This document shows, one piece after another, positions 7,304-10,785 of a stretch of DNA of 10,785 bases. The notes beneath the pieces are model-generated. The model made no database searches and was not told where the DNA came from. It saw only the letters and a program-made list of their open reading frames with translations. Origin of the DNA: an uncultured Victivallales bacterium (GTDB taxonomy: Bacteria > Verrucomicrobiota > Lentisphaeria > Oligosphaerales > JAFGRS01); NCBI GenBank assembly GCA_903834675.1, contig CAILKC010000238.1:1-10785 (forward strand), written 5' to 3'. Within the stretch, counting starts at the first letter, position 1. Each line of letters starts with the position of its first letter. Position numbers and translations under genes: made by a program.

Positions 7304-7774
7304 TCACTCCTTCAACTCCACCAGCATTTCAACCTCCACGGGGATGTTCGACGGCAGGACACTCGTGCCGATGGCGGAACGCGCGTGGGACGCGACGTCC
7401 CAGCCGAACACCTCCACCATCAGATCGGAGAAGCCATTCATGACGGCGGGTTGCTGGTAGAATCCTGGCGCACTGCTGACGAAGCCGAGCACCTTGACGA
7501 TGCACTTGACCCGGTTCAGATCGCCGGTGACGGCATGCAGGGCGGATAACATCATGATTCCGGTGCTTCTGGCGGCCGCCGCGCCCTGCTCCACCGTGAA
7601 CTCCTCGCCGACCCGGCCGATGTAGGTGAACTTGCCATCCTTCATCTCAGGCCCGACGCCGGACATGTACAGCAGGTTCTTGCCGAATTCCCGTCCCTGC
7701 TGGAAGTGGTCCGTCCGCGTCGCCATCGGCACCAACTCGATCCCGAGCTCTTTGAGTCGCTTGTACGCATCCAT
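7304..7774 (-). CDS. RidA family protein (YjgF/YER057c/UK114), possible enamine/imine deaminase
   Basis: A 156-residue member of the RidA superfamily, whose classical members hydrolyse reactive enamines and imines such as 2-aminoacrylate released by PLP enzymes. Visible family signs are LLYMSGVGPEM near 34-44, the helix GAAAARSTGIMMLSAL at 64-79, DLNRVKCIVKVLGFV at 85-99, and the C-terminal ARSAIGTSVLPSNIPVEVEM at 131-150. Arg132 in that last block aligns with the substrate-binding arginine of E. coli RidA (ARSCVEVARLP). It is longer than the roughly 130-residue archetype, like the RidA subgroup with a longer N-terminus. There is no signal peptide, so it should be cytosolic and is expected to be a trimer. 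It starts 21 bases after the upstream lipoprotein gene, with AGGGAGGA 8 bases before ATG, so co-transcription is very likely. RidA type is clear; the substrate is not. Confidence 0.9.
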   Translation of the reverse strand: MDAYKRLKELGIELVPMATRTDHFQQGREFGKNLLYMSGVGPEMKDGKFTYIGRVGEEFTVEQGAAAARSTGIMMLSALHAVTGDLNRVKCIVKVLGFVSSAPGFYQQPAVMNGFSDLMVEVFGWDVASHARSAIGTSVLPSNIPVEVEMLVELKE

Positions 7775-7782
7775 GACTGAAA

Positions 7783-7790
7783 TCCTCCCT
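7783..7790 (-). promoter_or_regulatory. Ribosome binding site of the RidA gene
   Basis: AGGGAGGA on the minus strand lies 8 bases before the ATG at 7774, wholly within the 21-base gap after the upstream lipoprotein gene. It is the strongest Shine-Dalgarno match in the operon. Confidence 0.75.
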
Positions 7791-7795
7791 TCGCA

Positions 7796-10390
7796 CTACT
7801 CATGACCGGTTGCCGCCGGATTTGACGCCGAGAAGTGCAGCCCCGCCGGAACGATGTGGCAGGAACAGCGCCGCTTGAGCGGACCCATTTTCCCTGTGTC
7901 GATGGCAACGAAACCCAGCTTGAACGCCGGGGAGTCGGGGCGCAGCGTGTAGTCGTCGTTGGCCGGATCGACAAAAAGCGGGTCGGCATACACGGAATGC
8001 GTGTCAAACCCGTGTTCCTGCCAGTCGGCAAAGGACGTCCAGCCGCCCCAGCCCATGCGCGGGGTCACAGCGCCCGCCTGGAAAATCAGGTTATTGTCTA
8101 CCCGAATAACCTCTGAGGTCAGCAGCTTGCCGGTGGCGTACAGGGCTGCATCTGGGATGGTCCAGTAGAAGATGTTGCGCTCCAGCACCTCGCCCCGCGA
8201 GTTGTCCGAGAAGTTGGCGAGGAGTCCCTGCATCTCCCGGCTGTCCACGAAGATGTTGTTCGTCACGCGGTTGTCCTTGCCGCCCTGCAGCATGATCCCC
8301 CCATGCGAGTTGCGGTAGACGATGTTCCCGGTCACCTCGTAGCCGCCGGCGAACGAGTCCAGGTAGATGCCCCATGACATGTAGCATGGCTTGTCGTCCG
8401 TCGTCGAATATCCGATCGAATCGGCGACCAGATTGCCGCGGATCACGCTGCCGCTGCGGAAGTTGCGGTCGTGCTGAGTGACCTCGATAGCGCCGGTGTC
8501 ATGCGTTTCCAGGCTCGTGTTCTGGACCCGGTTGTACTCCACCACGTTGGCCGTCCCGGGATTCTTCAGCGAAATGCCGTAGCGCGACGTGTCATGGACC
8601 GCGTTGTGCGAAACCGTGTTTCCGAACGCCTGTGTCCCCTGAATGACCACGCCGCCGTTGTGCTTATAGCCTTCGCCGCAGTGGTGGATGTGGTTGTCGG
8701 TCACCGTGTTGTCCTGGCTTTCGAGGATCAGCACGCCGCCGCCGCCACTGTGACCGATCTCACACCCCTCGACGCGGTTCCCGCGACCGCCGTTGAGGCA
8801 CACCGCATTCTTTCCGGTGTTGCGGAAATCGCAGTTCTCCACCACACAGCCCACCGCATTCCCGAAATACACCACCCCGTCACTGCCCATGCCCCACCCG
8901 CTGCAGCCGTCGCCCTGCTCCCAGTCCGTGCAGCGGATGGTCAAACCGGACAGGCACAGGTACGACACCGGTTCCGCCCCGGCTGCGCCCTGGACGTCAA
9001 ACATTCGCCCCAGTGTCGGCGCGATCACCTCGGTCTTCGCCGTGAAGCCCGGTTTGGGCAGGCAGTACAGGACGCCGGTCTGCCGGTTCAGATACCACTC
9101 GCCGGGACTGTCCAGTTCCTCCGGGACATTCTCCACGAAGTAGCGGTCCCCAGCGGCCAGCAGCGCCGAACATTCCGGTCCGCGCAGGCTGACGATGTGG
9201 GTTTCGGGGTCATAGCCCTGGATGGAGACGATTTCCAAGTACGCGCGGCAGTCGCCGGACTGGTAGACGTGGACCTCGACCCCGGGCGCCAGCCAGGCCG
9301 GCTTGAAAACGTCGGGAGGACAGCAGATGACGGTCTTCGACCCGGTTCCGGAACCGGTCACGGCCAGTTGTTTGCCTTGCGCCGCGACGAATCGCGCCGC
9401 ATGCACCACGACCCGATGCCGGCCAGCCGCGACTTGCGGCAAATCATCGTCCACCGGTTTCCAGGCCGGATCGTCGCAGAATACATAGCCCCGCAGCCCC
9501 AGTCCGCCGCCCTGCACGTTCCGCCAGCGCATGACATGCTCGCCAGGGGGCAGCGTGACGGTTGCCGCAGGGCTCCACTTGTACACACTCCAGCCGCCGG
9601 TGTCAGGCAGGTTCTGCAGCGAGATCGGGGCCCCGTTGTCCACCGTCAATTCGGTACGCCCCCCCATGCCCTGGGTCTTCCATTCGGTGTTAGCGTTCAG
9701 CGCGCTGTAGAACATCCAAAAAGTGTAATCGCCAGCGGCGGGAATGGTCACCTTGTACTCCATCCAGTCGCCGGGATTGTGAATGCAGCCGACCACCAAA
9801 CCGAAGCCGTTCGGTCGGGTGCCATTGTACAGGAATCCCTTCCGGTACGGATCGGCAGGATCGACATTCGGATAGCGGGCTCGAACCTGCCGTTCGTTGT
9901 CGATGAACAGCGACCGGAACGCCCATGCCCCAGCCTTGACCTCCGGCAGTGCGAGCGACACCTGGCCGTTGTCAGCCGGCTGGAATCCGGTCAAACGCCG
10001 ACCGCCGATCAGTTCGGGAGTCTCGCCCGGATACGCAGCGTACGTGATCGGGCATGCCTCGGTTCCGGAGTCCTGCGGCCCGAACTGCACCGGTTCGGTG
10101 ACGTAGTACCGGCCCCCGCGCAGCAGGACCGTGACCGGCACCGACAGCGGTCCGGCAGCTTTCAGAGCGCGGACCGCATCGCGCGCCCGGACCAGTGTGG
10201 CAAACGGCCCGTCAGTCCCCGCCCGGTTCGGATTGGGCAGGCCACCGGACCACGAGTCGCGGCCCTCGGGCGAGACATAGAATCTGACGCCCCCGCCGGC
10301 CACACCCGCCGGACCGCCTGACTCGACTCCGGGCCGGCACCCCGAGAGCAGCAGAAGCCCCGTCATCCCCAAGAAACACCGTGTTGTCAT
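7796..10390 (-). CDS. GH141-like right-handed parallel beta-helix lipoprotein with CBM-like insertion
   Basis: Probable surface-anchored carbohydrate-active enzyme of 864 residues. The N-terminus is a lipoprotein signal peptide with lipobox LLSGC and Cys18 as lipidation site. A beta-helix entry motif follows (FYVSPEGRD at 37-45, then PFATLVRARDAVRAL at 62-76), then the strand segment ending IGGRRLTGF near 128-136. Residues about 185-312 look like an inserted CBM6/CBM35-type beta-sandwich (GDWMEYKVTIPAAGDYTFW). GEWYLNRQTGVLY at 430-442 leads into the beta-helix coils at about 475-770, rich in asparagine ladders such as VVENCDF, VEGCEI and VTNNIF. HDTGAI (Asp631) and IYLDSF (Asp678) resemble the paired acidic residues of GH141-type helices, which is family-based inference. 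FVDPANDDYTLRPDSPAF near 806-823 is the usual end of such proteins. ATG is preceded by AAGGGAGA, 7 bases away. It is the first gene of the operon. Substrate is unknown; a lyase or a non-catalytic binding protein remains possible. Confidence 0.85.
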   Translation of the reverse strand: MTTRCFLGMTGLLLLSGCRPGVESGGPAGVAGGGVRFYVSPEGRDSWSGGLPNPNRAGTDGPFATLVRARDAVRALKAAGPLSVPVTVLLRGGRYYVTEPVQFGPQDSGTEACPITYAAYPGETPELIGGRRLTGFQPADNGQVSLALPEVKAGAWAFRSLFIDNERQVRARYPNVDPADPYRKGFLYNGTRPNGFGLVVGCIHNPGDWMEYKVTIPAAGDYTFWMFYSALNANTEWKTQGMGGRTELTVDNGAPISLQNLPDTGGWSVYKWSPAATVTLPPGEHVMRWRNVQGGGLGLRGYVFCDDPAWKPVDDDLPQVAAGRHRVVVHAARFVAAQGKQLAVTGSGTGSKTVICCPPDVFKPAWLAPGVEVHVYQSGDCRAYLEIVSIQGYDPETHIVSLRGPECSALLAAGDRYFVENVPEELDSPGEWYLNRQTGVLYCLPKPGFTAKTEVIAPTLGRMFDVQGAAGAEPVSYLCLSGLTIRCTDWEQGDGCSGWGMGSDGVVYFGNAVGCVVENCDFRNTGKNAVCLNGGRGNRVEGCEIGHSGGGGVLILESQDNTVTDNHIHHCGEGYKHNGGVVIQGTQAFGNTVSHNAVHDTSRYGISLKNPGTANVVEYNRVQNTSLETHDTGAIEVTQHDRNFRSGSVIRGNLVADSIGYSTTDDKPCYMSWGIYLDSFAGGYEVTGNIVYRNSHGGIMLQGGKDNRVTNNIFVDSREMQGLLANFSDNSRGEVLERNIFYWTIPDAALYATGKLLTSEVIRVDNNLIFQAGAVTPRMGWGGWTSFADWQEHGFDTHSVYADPLFVDPANDDYTLRPDSPAFKLGFVAIDTGKMGPLKRRCSCHIVPAGLHFSASNPAATGHE

Positions 10391-10397
10391 GCAGTAA

Positions 10398-10405
10398 TCT
10401 CCCTT
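10398..10405 (-). promoter_or_regulatory. Ribosome binding site of the first operon gene
   Basis: AAGGGAGA on the minus strand lies 7 bases before the ATG at 10390 and supports that start, which gives a complete lipoprotein signal peptide. Confidence 0.7.
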
Positions 10406-10591
10406 GACCGTCGTTGCGGCGCTGCTGTGTCCCCGGTTACGGTCGGGGTTGGGGAGCGGCGGGTACGAGTTCCGCGCGCGTCAACGTTGTGCCGCCCGTT
10501 GTCGGCGCGGCCTGGCAGTTGGCGAACAGATGATTGTCCTCGCCCTCGTTCTTGTCCTGCTGGCCAGCAGGATCGGTCGTTTCTAGACTCG

Positions 10592-10639
10592 CATGGTGCT
10601 TGCCATGATTACAAGGCTATATAAGAGCGACCTGTGCAA
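10592..10639 (-). promoter_or_regulatory. Weak promoter-like region with a small palindrome
   Basis: The most AT-rich spot in the leader contains TATATA (10618-10623), which reads the same on the minus strand and could serve as a -10 box for the operon. TTGCAC (10639-10634, minus) resembles a -35 box but is too close to pair with it, and the hexamer at proper spacing (TTCCTT) is poor. CATGG-TGCTTG-CCATG at 10592-10607 is a short inverted repeat just downstream that could bind a regulator. All of this is tentative. Confidence 0.25.
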
Positions 10640-10657
10640 TAAGGAAGTCCGCCTGGA

Positions 10658-10670
10658 GCGCTGAAGGCGC
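10658..10670. repeat. Short hairpin with GAA loop
   Basis: GCGCT-GAA-GGCGC folds as a 5-bp stem (one G-T pair) with the same GAA loop as the hairpin at 6-18. It is the first of three hairpins at the right end. Confidence 0.5.
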
Positions 10671-10683
10671 GCGGCCATACCAG

Positions 10684-10702
10684 CCCAGGGCAACGCCCTG
10701 GG
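10684..10702. repeat. Hairpin, A-type (right copy)
   Basis: CCCAGGGC-AAC-GCCCTGGG is a perfect 8-bp stem with a three-base loop. Compared with 229-247, one stem position is changed on both sides (C-G becomes G-C), so pairing is kept. Confidence 0.78.
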
Positions 10703-10724
10703 AATAGGATAGTTATGGGTTTGA

Positions 10725-10737
10725 GCCCTGTAGGGGC
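10725..10737. repeat. Short hairpin, B-type (right copy)
   Basis: GCCCTGTAGGGGC is a slightly imperfect hairpin 22 bases after the A-type hairpin. GAGCCCTGTAGGGGCG at 10723-10738 matches GAGCCCCGAAGGGGCG at 4-19 in 14 of 16 bases. The repeat module probably continues past the window's end. Confidence 0.65.
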
Positions 10738-10785
10738 GAGCTATCTGCCCTCGGTTCGCGCTGAGGTCGCATAGGCCGCCCCTTC

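Larger units (their letters stand above)
10391..10640. other. Non-coding leader of the operon
   Basis: About 250 bases between the first operon gene and the repeat module. Short open frames exist on the plus strand but have arginine-rich, low-complexity products and no good ribosome site, so I see no gene. Apart from the ribosome site and the weak promoter-like spot I recognise no riboswitch or RNA gene. Confidence 0.5.

Noticed and set aside
5279..7549. Long plus-strand open frame (756 codons) opposite the helical-barrel and RidA genes
   Set aside because: It spans two real genes and the gap between them, and its product has no coherent motifs. It is an antisense artefact of high GC.
8471..10321. 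Long plus-strand open frame (616 codons) opposite the first lipoprotein gene
   Set aside because: The His- and Arg-rich product has no domain signs, and the minus-strand gene has a lipobox, ribosome site and beta-helix motifs.

Overview
The window is GC-rich bacterial DNA dominated by one block of four genes, all on the minus strand, that reads as a single operon from about 10390 down to 858. The style suggests the PVC group (Planctomycetota, Verrucomicrobiota, Lentisphaerota or Kiritimatiellota) or a similar polysaccharide-degrading lineage. The pointers are large right-handed beta-helix lipoproteins with LamG and CBM-like modules, an unassigned helical-barrel enzyme, and GC-rich palindromic repeats next to an IS200-type transposase remnant. 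No rRNA, tRNA or phylogenetic marker is present, so this placement is inference.

Operon, in order of transcription. (1) 10390-7796: an 864-residue lipoprotein with a GH141-like parallel beta-helix and a CBM6/35-like insertion. (2) 7774-7304: a 156-residue RidA-family protein with its key arginine. (3) 7192-5114: a 692-residue protein without a signal peptide, probably a helical (alpha/alpha) barrel with a C-terminal beta domain, family not recognised. (4) 5036-858: a 1392-residue putative lipoprotein with a LamG-like domain, a helical linker, a second GH141-like beta-helix and a C-terminal CBM9-like domain. Gaps are 21, 111 and 77 bases. The simplest model has the two surface lipoproteins trimming a complex glycan, the helical-barrel protein acting on a released fragment inside the cell, and RidA clearing a reactive imine or enamine. 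No transporter, sulfatase or regulator lies in the window, and the substrate is unknown.

Flanks. Positions 1-300 hold an internally deleted IS200-type transposase (35-173, minus) between near-identical 17-base direct repeats and short perfect hairpins. Positions about 390-740 hold a decayed two-component gene: a receiver domain broken by frameshifts, then a linker and perhaps the beginning of an Hpt domain, ending near the repeat element. The far end (10658-10737) carries the same kind of hairpins as the left end, one with compensatory base changes, so the operon sits between copies of one REP-like repeat family. Positions 10391-10640 hold the operon leader with weak promoter-like sequence and no convincing gene.
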